DNA of 64,000 nucleotides from Ruegeria sp. HKCCD4315 (lineage in GTDB: Bacteria; Pseudomonadota; Alphaproteobacteria; Rhodobacterales; Rhodobacteraceae), in assembly GCF_013112245.1 (NCBI RefSeq), contig NZ_WVRN01000001.1, forward strand, positions 2,484,501 through 2,548,500. Direction: 5' to 3'. This document shows, piece by piece, positions 17,397 to 25,031 of the stretch (positions are counted from its first letter, which is position 1; each line of letters starts with the position of its first letter). The notes under the pieces are model-generated. The model saw only the letters and a program-made list of their open reading frames with translations, searched no databases and was not told the DNA's origin. A program made the position numbers and the translations under genes.

Positions 17397-18200
17397 TCAG
17401 ATTTCCAGCGTCCAGTGTTTCTGCTGGTAGTCCAGCACGTCCTTGATCGCCTCTTCCGGGAACACCGTGCGGAACTTGTGGTTATCGGCAGCAATGACCT
17501 CGGCCATTTTGTCGATCATCGGCTGCGGGTCCATCTGTAGCTCGTCGCCGGCGAACAGGGCGCGGACCTTGCGGATCGCTTCCGGCGGCGTAATGCTGGT
17601 CGCCGGATCGTACCACTCGTCCATCTTGTCATACATCCGGTCATTGAACCCGGTCCGGTACGCGCCCGGATTGAGGGTCGCGACCTGAACACCCATCGGT
17701 TCCAGTTCCTCGCGCATCAGTTCCGCGATGGCCTCCAGCGCGTGCTTGGACGCGGTATAGGGGGCCAGATAGGGGAAGGTCAGGAACCCGGCGATCGACG
17801 AGACGAACACCACCTTGCCGCGGCCACCGCGGGCAAAAGCCTGCGCATAGGGCTGCACGAATTCGACGGTCGAGAACACATTGGTTTCGAACACGTTCCG
17901 GATGCGGTTCACGTCAACCTCAGCAATCGGTCCGGTATCTCCGATGGCGGCGTTTGCCACCACGACATCCACATCGGCACCGAAGCGGTCAAAGGCGGCC
18001 TGACGGTCCTCGGCGCTGGTAATGTCCAGCTTGACTGTTTCCAGCGTCAGACCCAGCGCGTCCGCTTCTGCCTTGAGCGTTTCCGCCCCTTCCGCGCCGT
18101 GGGTCGTCGCGATCACGCGATGGCCCTGTTTCGCCAGTTCGAACGCCGCACCTTTGCCAAGCCCGGTGCCCGCACCCGTAATCAGGATAGTTTTGCTCAT
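17397..18200 (-). CDS. Short-chain dehydrogenase/reductase
   Basis: Classical SDR of 267 aa: cofactor motif TGAGTGLGKG (residues 8-17), VVVANAAIGD, catalytic Ser in FVSSIAGF and YTASKHAL with the Tyr-Lys pair. It reduces or oxidises a carbonyl/alcohol using NAD(P). Located between the cupin gene (16-nt gap) and GSTs in an operon of quinone and electrophile enzymes; substrate is not predictable from the sequence. Confidence 0.88.
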   Translation of the reverse strand: MSKTILITGAGTGLGKGAAFELAKQGHRVIATTHGAEGAETLKAEADALGLTLETVKLDITSAEDRQAAFDRFGADVDVVVANAAIGDTGPIAEVDVNRIRNVFETNVFSTVEFVQPYAQAFARGGRGKVVFVSSIAGFLTFPYLAPYTASKHALEAIAELMREELEPMGVQVATLNPGAYRTGFNDRMYDKMDEWYDPATSITPPEAIRKVRALFAGDELQMDPQPMIDKMAEVIAADNHKFRTVFPEEAIKDVLDYQQKHWTLEI

Positions 18201-18215
18201 TTGTCGTTTCTCGCC

Positions 18216-18569
18216 TCAGTCCTTCAGTTCCACGTCATTGTCCAGACGCTCGAACAGCACGGCCTCAACCGTAGTCGTTCCGACATTGCTGACCTGATGG
18301 GTCCAGGGGCCGTTATGCATGTAATCGCCATCCGCCACCTCTTTCACGACAGTCGAACCGTCTTCGAGCTTGATGGACAGCGTGCCGCCCTTGATGAAAT
18401 AGACGATTTCCTCGGGGTGGCGGTGCGGCTCATCCGTCGCACCAGGGGGCATTTTCATGCGGACCAGACGCGTGATGCCGGTGTTCACCAGCTCTTCATA
18501 CATGTCGGGCGATGCCTCGTCGGCCAGCGGTGCACGCTGGCCTTCGGTGATCAGGGGAGAGTTGCTCAT
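18216..18569 (-). CDS. Single-domain cupin protein
   Basis: Cupin of 117 aa with the two conserved motifs PHRHPEEIVYFIKGG and DYMHNGPWTHQVSN, giving metal-binding His residues in each. The ATG at 18569 is chosen because GGAGG precedes it at 8 nt; an ATG five codons upstream contains that site. Small cupins like this occur in quinone and aromatic stress operons, as dioxygenases or isomerases. Function here is unknown. Confidence 0.8.
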   Translation of the reverse strand: MSNSPLITEGQRAPLADEASPDMYEELVNTGITRLVRMKMPPGATDEPHRHPEEIVYFIKGGTLSIKLEDGSTVVKEVADGDYMHNGPWTHQVSNVGTTTVEAVLFERLDNDVELKD

Positions 18570-18611
18570 CTCATGAGCCTCCATTTTTGGAATGATTTCC
18601 GCAGGCGCCGA

Positions 18612-19223
18612 TCAGGCTACTTCCGAAACGGAATTGGCACCGAAGACACGGGCCAGATGCGCGTCAAAACGGGCGAAATCCGATTCTACATCGGCGTTCT
18701 TCATCACATCAAAGGCGCCATAGGTCGGCAGCTGCGACATGCCAAAGAACTTGGCGTTCAAGTGCATCGGGCGCAGCAGATCGTCCAGCGATGCGCCTTC
18801 AAAGAACGGCTCGGCGGGGTTGTCGAAAGATTCGGCTGGTGCGTTCAACGTGACGGACAGCATGTAGTTGGTGCCGGTCAGGGCGCCGCCCATACCGTAG
18901 TTTTCTTTCGGGGCTTCAGCCACGCGGCCATCACCATTGGTCAAACGACCATCCATGCCGACCGTGTAAACCTCGTCCATGTACTTCTTGAACGACCACG
19001 GGACACCCATCCAGTTTACCGGGAACTGCATGATAACGGTGTCGGCCCATTGGTGGTTGGCGATTTCCTGCTCGACGTCATAACCTTCGGCGATCTTTGT
19101 CACACGCACGTCATGTCCGGCGGCTTTCAGGAACTCGGCTGCCCGGTTAATCAGCGCTGCGTTCAGCTCGCCCTTGGCGAAGGGATAAGGCTGGTGGCCG
19201 TTCAGAATAAAAATGTTGCTCAT
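18612..19223 (-). CDS. MdaB-like NAD(P)H:quinone reductase, flavodoxin fold
   Basis: Protein of 203 aa with the MdaB signature: MSNIFILNGHQPYPFAKGELN at the N-terminus, MQFPVNWMGVPWSFKKYMDEV, and GGALTGTNYMLSVTLNAPAE. MdaB reduces quinones by two electrons using an FAD cofactor, avoiding semiquinone radicals. It is the first gene of the ten-gene minus-strand operon, and an HxlR-type operator lies 87 nt before its start. HxlR regulators such as QorR and YodB are known to control quinone reductases, which fits. Confidence 0.88.
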   Translation of the reverse strand: MSNIFILNGHQPYPFAKGELNAALINRAAEFLKAAGHDVRVTKIAEGYDVEQEIANHQWADTVIMQFPVNWMGVPWSFKKYMDEVYTVGMDGRLTNGDGRVAEAPKENYGMGGALTGTNYMLSVTLNAPAESFDNPAEPFFEGASLDDLLRPMHLNAKFFGMSQLPTYGAFDVMKNADVESDFARFDAHLARVFGANSVSEVA

Positions 19224-19309
19224 GGTCTCGTCCTTGCGGTTTTCAGTGATTCAGCGGGCCTTTCCGCTGTTCAGGTGACAACTTGCTCACTGTGGAGGAA
19301 AAGACAATT

Positions 19310-19331
19310 AGTATACTTTTTGTAACCTACT
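19310..19331. promoter_or_regulatory. HxlR-type operator upstream of the ten-gene operon
   Basis: AGTATACTTT-TT-GTAACCTACT. It is identical at 20 of 22 positions to the site in front of hxlR (21948-21969), and similar to the one before iorA. AGTA at the left and TACT at the right make it an imperfect palindrome, as expected for a dimeric winged-helix repressor. The remaining sequence from 19332 to 19618 holds no gene I can support. Confidence 0.65.
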
Positions 19332-19618
19332 ACTTGGGTGGACCTGCGACCCACTCGCTTGCGTGCAAGGGAGCCGTGCCAATAACCTCAATGATCCCGG
19401 ACCGCACGCTAATCAGCGTTGGAATTGAAAAGATCGAAAAACCCCTGAAACCAACGTATTCCTGCCCCAGGAACACACCGCCCGTATGGCGCAGCCGGCG
19501 ACCGCAAAACACGCTTCGAGCCTATATCGTTCTGGATGATTGGGCCACGAAAGGTCAGGCCATGCATTTTGGAATGATCGAATATGCCTCGTCGTCATAG
19601 CGGCGGGAATTGTGGCAC

Positions 19619-20575
19619 TCACAAAGGTTCGGAGAGTACTTTTCCGCAATGAGGGCAATGTCCCCGTCTGGCCTCAGCTTCAGCGTGGATGCGATCCCGG
19701 ATCTGATCTGCAGCCCGGCGTGACAGGCCCAGTTGCTTGCGCAGCGCCTCGATCTCGGCCTCTTCGGCCTCACAGATCGTGCCATCCTCTAACGCTTTGC
19801 GGAATTCGCGCTCCAGACTGGCACGCCGACGGTGCAATTGATCGTTGAGACCGCTGGCGATGATACCGGCAGGCAAGGCAGCCATTCCGATGCCGATGAC
19901 CGTGATAACAGCTCCGAACATCTTTCCGGCCACCGTCACAGGCGTCACGTCGCCATATCCTACGGTTGTCAACGTCGCCATCGCCCACCACATGGCCGCC
20001 GGGATCGAGCCGAACGCGTCGGGCTGAACTTCGTGCTCGGCCAGCCAGGCGCCGCTGGCGGCAAAGATCAGCATTACCATCAGGATGAAAAACCCGGCAA
20101 AGAAAGCGCCTGCCTCTTCCTCGAACACGGCAAGCAACATGCCAAGCGCGGGTGAATACCGGGTAAGCTTGAGCAGGCGCAGCATCCGGAACGCGCGCAG
20201 AATGCGCAGATCGATGGGAATGAACAGGTACAGCAGAGCGGGCAATATCGCCAGCAGGTCGATCAGTGCCAATGGAGACGTCGCCCAGGACAGCCTGGAC
20301 TCATATTCAGGATTTTCCGGCGCTGCCCACAGTCTTGCCGCGTATTCCACAACGAACACGGTCAGCGAGAAGCTTTCGAACAGCTCAAACGCTGCATTCC
20401 ATTCGAAATAGATGGAATCTACCGTTTCCAGAATGACCGCCGCGACATTCAGCGTAATCAGGACGATCAGGGCAATGTCCAGAAACCGGGGGCCGTCTGC
20501 GTCCCGGTTGGGACGCTCCAGCCACCAATAGACCCCGGCGCGCAGACTTTTCAGGTCCTGTACAAAGCTACTCAT
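19619..20575 (-). CDS. Voltage-gated-type potassium channel (ion transporter)
   Basis: Membrane protein of 318 aa with the six-helix voltage-gated channel plan: S1-S4 in residues about 25-150, including an Arg-rich S4 segment (LRILRAFRMLRLLKLTR), pore helix and K+ selectivity filter TVGYGD, then S6. The C-terminus has a charged coiled-coil segment and a short CPHCGK zinc-ribbon-like knuckle. It overlaps the ltrA-like gene by 8 nt, so the two membrane proteins are co-translated. Role may be response of membrane potential to stress; this is inference. Confidence 0.85.
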   Translation of the reverse strand: MSSFVQDLKSLRAGVYWWLERPNRDADGPRFLDIALIVLITLNVAAVILETVDSIYFEWNAAFELFESFSLTVFVVEYAARLWAAPENPEYESRLSWATSPLALIDLLAILPALLYLFIPIDLRILRAFRMLRLLKLTRYSPALGMLLAVFEEEAGAFFAGFFILMVMLIFAASGAWLAEHEVQPDAFGSIPAAMWWAMATLTTVGYGDVTPVTVAGKMFGAVITVIGIGMAALPAGIIASGLNDQLHRRRASLEREFRKALEDGTICEAEEAEIEALRKQLGLSRRAADQIRDRIHAEAEARRGHCPHCGKVLSEPL

Positions 20576-21758
20576 GGCGGAATGTCAGCCAGGCCCGGGA
20601 AACGGGCACAACAATCTGCGACAGCAGCGCCGTGCCCCAGATCAGGTTGGCCACCAGAGCCGGGACGTGCGGAACAATGAAGAAACAGGCGATTGCCAAC
20701 ACAATGCCAAACAGGCGCACATCCCCTCGTCCGAAGTCGGAGGCAACACGATGCTCAATGATTGACCTCAGCACCCAGAGCATGGCGATATAGCCTGCGA
20801 GGCCGAAACATCCGATGGCGGCGTATTCGGTCGGATAAGGATCCCAGAATCCGATTTTGACCTCTGCGGCCAGTGCCACACCGACCAACACACCGCATAC
20901 CATCAGAACAAGATGGGCCAACCACCAGATCACCAGGGTCGCGGGTTTCCTGTCCTTCGGCTTGGCATTGCCGGCAAAGTCGAAATAGATCCAGCACATG
21001 ACAAACATCGACACTCCACCGATGACGAAATTGACCAGAACGTCCGGGGATACCTTGTAGATGCCCTTTTCCGACAGTGTGACGACGAGCTTGAAGAACC
21101 CCTCGCCCAGCACGATCAGTGTCAGCAGTGCAAAACGCTCGGACATATGCCCCAGTCGTGGCGCGAACCGCTCAAACCGCAGGACAGATATGCCCGGGAT
21201 CATGTAGATCGCCTGTGTTGCCACCATTGCGATGCCAAACGCCCAATAGGCCAGCGGTTTCGGCAAAAATGCGATGATGGCAAAAACGATGGCGAAGAAC
21301 GAGAAGTTACGGACTTTCTCGGACGTCATTGAGCGACCGGTAATATTCACCCGCCGCGCCCTGAAATACAGCGCCGCCAACATGGCCCGGTTGGCCGCAA
21401 AACCTAGTACGAAGAATGTCCAGCCTTTTCCTTCGATGGCTGGAATGGACGCCGCCATGAACATCACCGTACAGATCATCACGCACATGATCACACGGTG
21501 CCAGACATCGGTGCTCACATAGATCGAGTTGAAGATGCTAAGCTCGCCCCACGCGTACCAAAGCGCAATGAACACCCCCGTAAACACCAGGAATCCGTGC
21601 CAATCCAGGTGATGCGAGAGGTAGTTCCCAAGCAGGAATATGGTCACGACGTGAATCAGGTCATAGAATAGCTCGGCCCAGTGAACATGTTCATGCGCGT
21701 GGTCGAGGTCGTGATGATGCTGCGGCTTGCGCCACATCGGGTGGTCTTGCAGTGCCAT
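20568..21758 (-). CDS. LtrA family membrane protein
   Basis: Integral membrane protein of 396 aa of the low-temperature-requirement A family: conserved N-terminal HVHWAELFYDLIHVVTIFLLG, ALWYAWGELSIFNS, ERFALLTLIVLGEGF and about ten hydrophobic helices. The molecular function of LtrA proteins is not established. The His-rich N-terminus (HHHDLDHAHEHVHW) could bind metal. It is divergent from hxlR and shares its operator-containing promoter region, so it may also belong to the HxlR regulon. Confidence 0.85.
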   Translation of the reverse strand: MALQDHPMWRKPQHHHDLDHAHEHVHWAELFYDLIHVVTIFLLGNYLSHHLDWHGFLVFTGVFIALWYAWGELSIFNSIYVSTDVWHRVIMCVMICTVMFMAASIPAIEGKGWTFFVLGFAANRAMLAALYFRARRVNITGRSMTSEKVRNFSFFAIVFAIIAFLPKPLAYWAFGIAMVATQAIYMIPGISVLRFERFAPRLGHMSERFALLTLIVLGEGFFKLVVTLSEKGIYKVSPDVLVNFVIGGVSMFVMCWIYFDFAGNAKPKDRKPATLVIWWLAHLVLMVCGVLVGVALAAEVKIGFWDPYPTEYAAIGCFGLAGYIAMLWVLRSIIEHRVASDFGRGDVRLFGIVLAIACFFIVPHVPALVANLIWGTALLSQIVVPVSRAWLTFRHE

Positions 21759-21929
21759 GAGGGTATCATTCTTTCTTCTGGGATCTTTCCGCGCGCCGCA
21801 CGGGACATATTTGCTTGTAGCCCGAAAGCTTCGATTTAATTGTCATCGGTGCCGGGGCTTTCCACACCCTCCATCGCTGCTTCCCTGAACTACTTGACAT
21901 GCTGGCGGTTTGCGGCCACTTAAGTTAGT

Positions 21930-21969
21930 AGGGGCAATAGATCAACCAGTATACTTTAGGTAACCTACT
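21930..21969. promoter_or_regulatory. HxlR autoregulatory operator region
   Basis: AGTATACTTT-AG-GTAACCTACT occupies 21948-21969, ending 23 nt before the hxlR ATG. The adjoining block 21930-21957 recurs, inverted, upstream of iorA. The position between divergent ltrA and hxlR fits autoregulation plus control of ltrA. Confidence 0.65.
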
Positions 21970-21992
21970 GTTGAAATAAATGGAGGCGACAG

Positions 21993-22367
21993 ATGCGAGC
22001 ACGCGTGGAACAAGACGAAAAAGGCCGTCGCACCGCACATGATGCATGTGTCGAGCCGTGCGCAATTGAACGTGGCATGCGGATTATTGGTGGCAAATGG
22101 ACCGGCTCTATCCTGTGGCACCTGAAGGACGAGCCCGTTCGCTTCAATGACTTGGCGCGCATGGTCGGCGGCGCCAGCAAAAAGATGATCACAGAACGAC
22201 TGCGTCAATTGGAATCTCAGGGCCTGGTCCAGCGTCAGGTTCTCGACACAGCACCGGTATCGGTCCAGTATGAGATTACCGAGCTTGGCTGCACTGCTCT
22301 GGGTTTCCTCGACGAATTGCGCAAATGGAGCGAAGGCTTGCCAAAGAGTGTCACTGTTGACGCCTGA
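21993..22367 (+). CDS. HxlR family winged-helix regulator
   Basis: Protein of 124 aa with the HxlR/MarR-like winged-helix core (CAIERGMRIIGGKWTGSILWHLKDEPVRFNDLARMV, then MITERLRQLESQGLVQR). The two N-terminal cysteines (Cys18/Cys22 in ACVEPC) sit where redox- or quinone-sensing HxlR members carry their reactive Cys. GGAGGCG lies before the ATG. It overlaps the DehI-type gene. Three copies of one operator-like motif in the window mark its probable regulon. Confidence 0.9.
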   Translation: MRARVEQDEKGRRTAHDACVEPCAIERGMRIIGGKWTGSILWHLKDEPVRFNDLARMVGGASKKMITERLRQLESQGLVQRQVLDTAPVSVQYEITELGCTALGFLDELRKWSEGLPKSVTVDA

Positions 22368-23241
22368 TCAATTGCAACGACTGAAACCGAACTCCATTCC
22401 ACCTATACGTCCGGTGCCCGAACGGGCTGCGACGGCAGATTTGGCGCGAGTTTATGATCGCACCAAACGCGGCTTCGGCGTACCGTGGATGGGCGTCGTT
22501 GCCATGGCGTTTGCCCACTATCCCGAATTCTACCAGCGCCTATGGTCTTCGATCGAACCCGTCGTAGCGACAAACGCCTTTGGTGATGCTTGCCGCGAGC
22601 TCCGCGACTGCGTCGAGGCGCAGGCGGGTGTTTTTGCGCCACCTGCGATCAGCGCACGGCTGGCTGCGATCGGATATGACACCACCGAGGTCACGCAGAT
22701 CACTACCTGCAACGAGGTGTTCTCCGCCGGAAACATGCCCTATTTGCTGTTGGCGTCACTGGCCCGGGCGCTGCTAGAAGGTCATGAATGGACTGGTCGA
22801 GGCCACGGCTCCACGCTGCCCCGCCCGGCTGATGACATGACACATCCGGTTCTGATGGAACCGCATCATGCTGACCCGGAAACGGCGGCGCTCTATGATG
22901 ACATTCGTGAAACACTGGGGCTGCCCTTCGTCAATACGGACTATCGGGCATTTGCGCGCTGGCCAAGTTACTTCAATTTGGCATGGCACGATCTGAAGCC
23001 TGTGATCCAGTCTACCGCCTACGAACCAGCGGTTTCGCTAATCCATAGCCGCTCGGTTGCACTGGCTGTCGCTTTGCCAAATGTTACCAGTTTGTCATCC
23101 GAAGACCTGATCGAAGCCGCCGCCCGCGACGCAGATCCGGCAGAAGTTCTGGCTGTTGTGCAGCTGTTTCAATGGCTGCTTCCGGGTTTGGCGTTCAATG
23201 TTGCTTATTTCCGCGCTCAGCTCATCCGCTCAACTTTGTAA
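22348..23241 (+). CDS. DehI-type 2-haloacid dehalogenase
   Basis: Protein of about 297 aa of the group I (DehI) dehalogenase family, which hydrolyses both D- and L-2-haloacids by direct water attack and is unrelated to the HAD type. It has the internally repeated all-helical architecture: the segments VYDRTKRGFGVPWMGVVAMAFAHYP and LYDDIRETLGLPFVNTDYRAFARWP are recognisably the two repeats. The frame opens further upstream inside hxlR; GTG at 22348 (or TTG at 22357) overlapping the hxlR stop gives the usual family length of about 296. Co-transcribed with hxlR. Confidence 0.82.
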   Translation: MSLLTPDQLQRLKPNSIPPIRPVPERAATADLARVYDRTKRGFGVPWMGVVAMAFAHYPEFYQRLWSSIEPVVATNAFGDACRELRDCVEAQAGVFAPPAISARLAAIGYDTTEVTQITTCNEVFSAGNMPYLLLASLARALLEGHEWTGRGHGSTLPRPADDMTHPVLMEPHHADPETAALYDDIRETLGLPFVNTDYRAFARWPSYFNLAWHDLKPVIQSTAYEPAVSLIHSRSVALAVALPNVTSLSSEDLIEAAARDADPAEVLAVVQLFQWLLPGLAFNVAYFRAQLIRSTL

Positions 23242-23316
23242 GCCGGGCGAGCGTAACCGCCTCCAGGATATCTCGGCTCGACCGGTCTCCTTTTTCCAGT
23301 TAACGGCCTCGCGCTC

Positions 23317-23604
23317 CTAAGTCCTCGAGGCTTCGAAAGCCGCCCATGCTTTTTCGAAGGCGTCGAAATCGAACCCTGATGCGCGGGCGGGATCCAGGAT
23401 CAGTTTTTCGGTTTCAAGCAGCTTGATGATCGCCCGTTCAAACTCGTCCACCACCTCGGGCGGGATCACCAGAGCGCCATGCCGGTCGGCATGAACAAGG
23501 TCACCGTCCTTGATCGACAGGCCGAAGATCGTAACCGGCGTTCCAACCTCTTTCACGTGCACGAACCCGTGGCTTGGCCCAACAGACCCGGAAAAATTCG
23601 ACCC
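23317..23604 (-). pseudogene. RraA-like aldolase, N-terminus lost
   Basis: C-terminal half of an RraA/4-hydroxy-4-methyl-2-oxoglutarate aldolase-like protein: NFSGSVGPSHGFVHVKEVG, GLSIKDGDLVHADRHGALVIP and a helical tail to the stop. RraA-family proteins are about 200-230 aa, so the first half is missing. The homology stops near 23600, exactly where the remains of a LysR gene begin on the other strand, so a deletion has removed both N-terminal coding parts and whatever lay between. Confidence 0.7.
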
Positions 23605-24241
23605 ACTTTCCACTGCGACCGACCTCAGGATCGGCGCGTTCGATTACGAACTGACGAGTGTGATACCAAAGCTTGTTGCCGAAATGTGCAACCTCAGCCC
23701 AAACATTGATGTACAGGCCTATCCATTCGTCTATAGCGAGGCGCTCGACGCTCTTGTGCATGGACGGATCGACCTCGCCATTGGATACTTTGATATTCCA
23801 CAAAAAAGCGGGGCGTCTTTTGTTGTCGAGGACCTCTATACAGAGCACTACGTTCTGGCTGGTCGCCGCGACCACCCTCTCTTGACTGCAAACCCGACAC
23901 TCGATGACATGGCGCAAGTGGACCACCTGCTTGTGTCGCCCCACGGTCTGATCAGAAACAGGGTGGACGAAGCGTTGCGAATTCAAGGCTACAAAAGAAA
24001 TATTCGCACGGTCGTTCCCTCGCTTTTTTCGGCGCTCTCGATCATCGAAAAACCGGATCTTTTCGTAACGCTGCCCGAGCGTGTCGCCCAAACCAATGGA
24101 CAACATTTCGATATCGTCCACAGACCATTGCCGATTGAGGTCGGCGGTTTTCAACTGCAAGCTGTTCGACACGCACGCAATGCCAACAGTCCGCTCCACT
24201 TTTGGCTGCTCGAAAACATGCGCCGGGTTGCGTCCCTTTAG
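23605..24241 (+). pseudogene. LysR-type regulator, DNA-binding domain lost
   Basis: Effector-binding domain of a LysR regulator beginning at ATDLRIGAFDYEL and running through VEDLYTEHYVLAGRRDHPL, SPHGLIRNRVDEAL and VTLPERVAQ to a normal stop at 24241. The N-terminal helix-turn-helix is absent; upstream the sequence changes directly to the inverse of the RraA fragment. The remaining frame is intact, which suggests the deletion is fairly recent. Confidence 0.75.
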
Positions 24242-24449
24242 GTGTTCGGGACTGCGACCAGAACAGCCCTATCTTAACCTTTTGTCTCTCAAGGCGTCTC
24301 GGAACTTGTCGCTACCAAAGTGCGGTCCCCCAGCAAGCAGTCAGCTTTTGGTAAGCCGCTGAGAAGTGCCCGCGCGCCAATGCGATCGCTAATTCTCCAA
24401 ATTTACACCCACTCCCGGGAAAATCTCGATGTAATCATTTTTCCGGCTT

Positions 24450-25031
24450 CTAAGCTTTGTGCACTGCGTTCAAAGTCCGTGCTGCTGCTTGCAGCGCATG
24501 CAGCACATCACTGACCACTGAAACAGGTCCAATGATTTCATATTCAATTGCTTTTTGGCGACATAGGACAAAGCAGCCAGTATGCTCAATCAAAGTTTTG
24601 ACGACCTGCCCTTGCACCAAAGCAGAAACATCAACAGTGCAAAGGAACTGAAAAATTTCAACGCTTCGTGGGCCACTTAACCGGAAGCGACACCAGCCAT
24701 CTGTCTGATCTGTCACAGACGCCGCGTCATCGACAATCTCTTTTATCTTATCGGCAAGGCAACTTTTTGCATCATGCGGTGCGTCAAACATCCACTGATC
24801 CGAGGCAGTCCAGAATGCGCCGAAGTCCCCATTCTCGATAAACTCCGAAACGCCGGGCAACTTTAGGTCCAGCTTTTCGGACAGGCACGACATCAAATCC
24901 TGATTTCGGCCATGGCGGCTGCTGATCGATACCATTGCCCGGTCAAAGACTTCGCCGATCATAAGGCCTTCGTACTGCTCTTGATGCAGAGTTGTTGCCC
25001 CCAAAGGGGTGATTGGGTTCAGGTCAAGCAC
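24450..25031 (-). CDS. soxG: Sarcosine oxidase gamma subunit
   Basis: Protein of 193 aa at the end of the soxBDAG operon, overlapping soxA by 8 nt. The sequence shows the GcvT-like gamma fold (GWCRFRLSGPRSVEIFQFLCTVDV, then EYEIIGP near the C-terminus). The gamma subunit packs against alpha in heterotetrameric sarcosine oxidase. The gene is diverged compared with alpha and beta, which is usual for soxG. The 208 nt after the preceding LysR remnant contain no recognisable gene. Confidence 0.85.
   Translation of the reverse strand: MLDLNPITPLGATTLHQEQYEGLMIGEVFDRAMVSISSRHGRNQDLMSCLSEKLDLKLPGVSEFIENGDFGAFWTASDQWMFDAPHDAKSCLADKIKEIVDDAASVTDQTDGWCRFRLSGPRSVEIFQFLCTVDVSALVQGQVVKTLIEHTGCFVLCRQKAIEYEIIGPVSVVSDVLHALQAAARTLNAVHKA

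Noticed and set aside
17742-19325. A 527-codon open frame on the plus strand
   Set aside because: It runs antisense across three well-supported operon genes (SDR, cupin, MdaB) and shows no domain; it is a product of high G+C codon usage.
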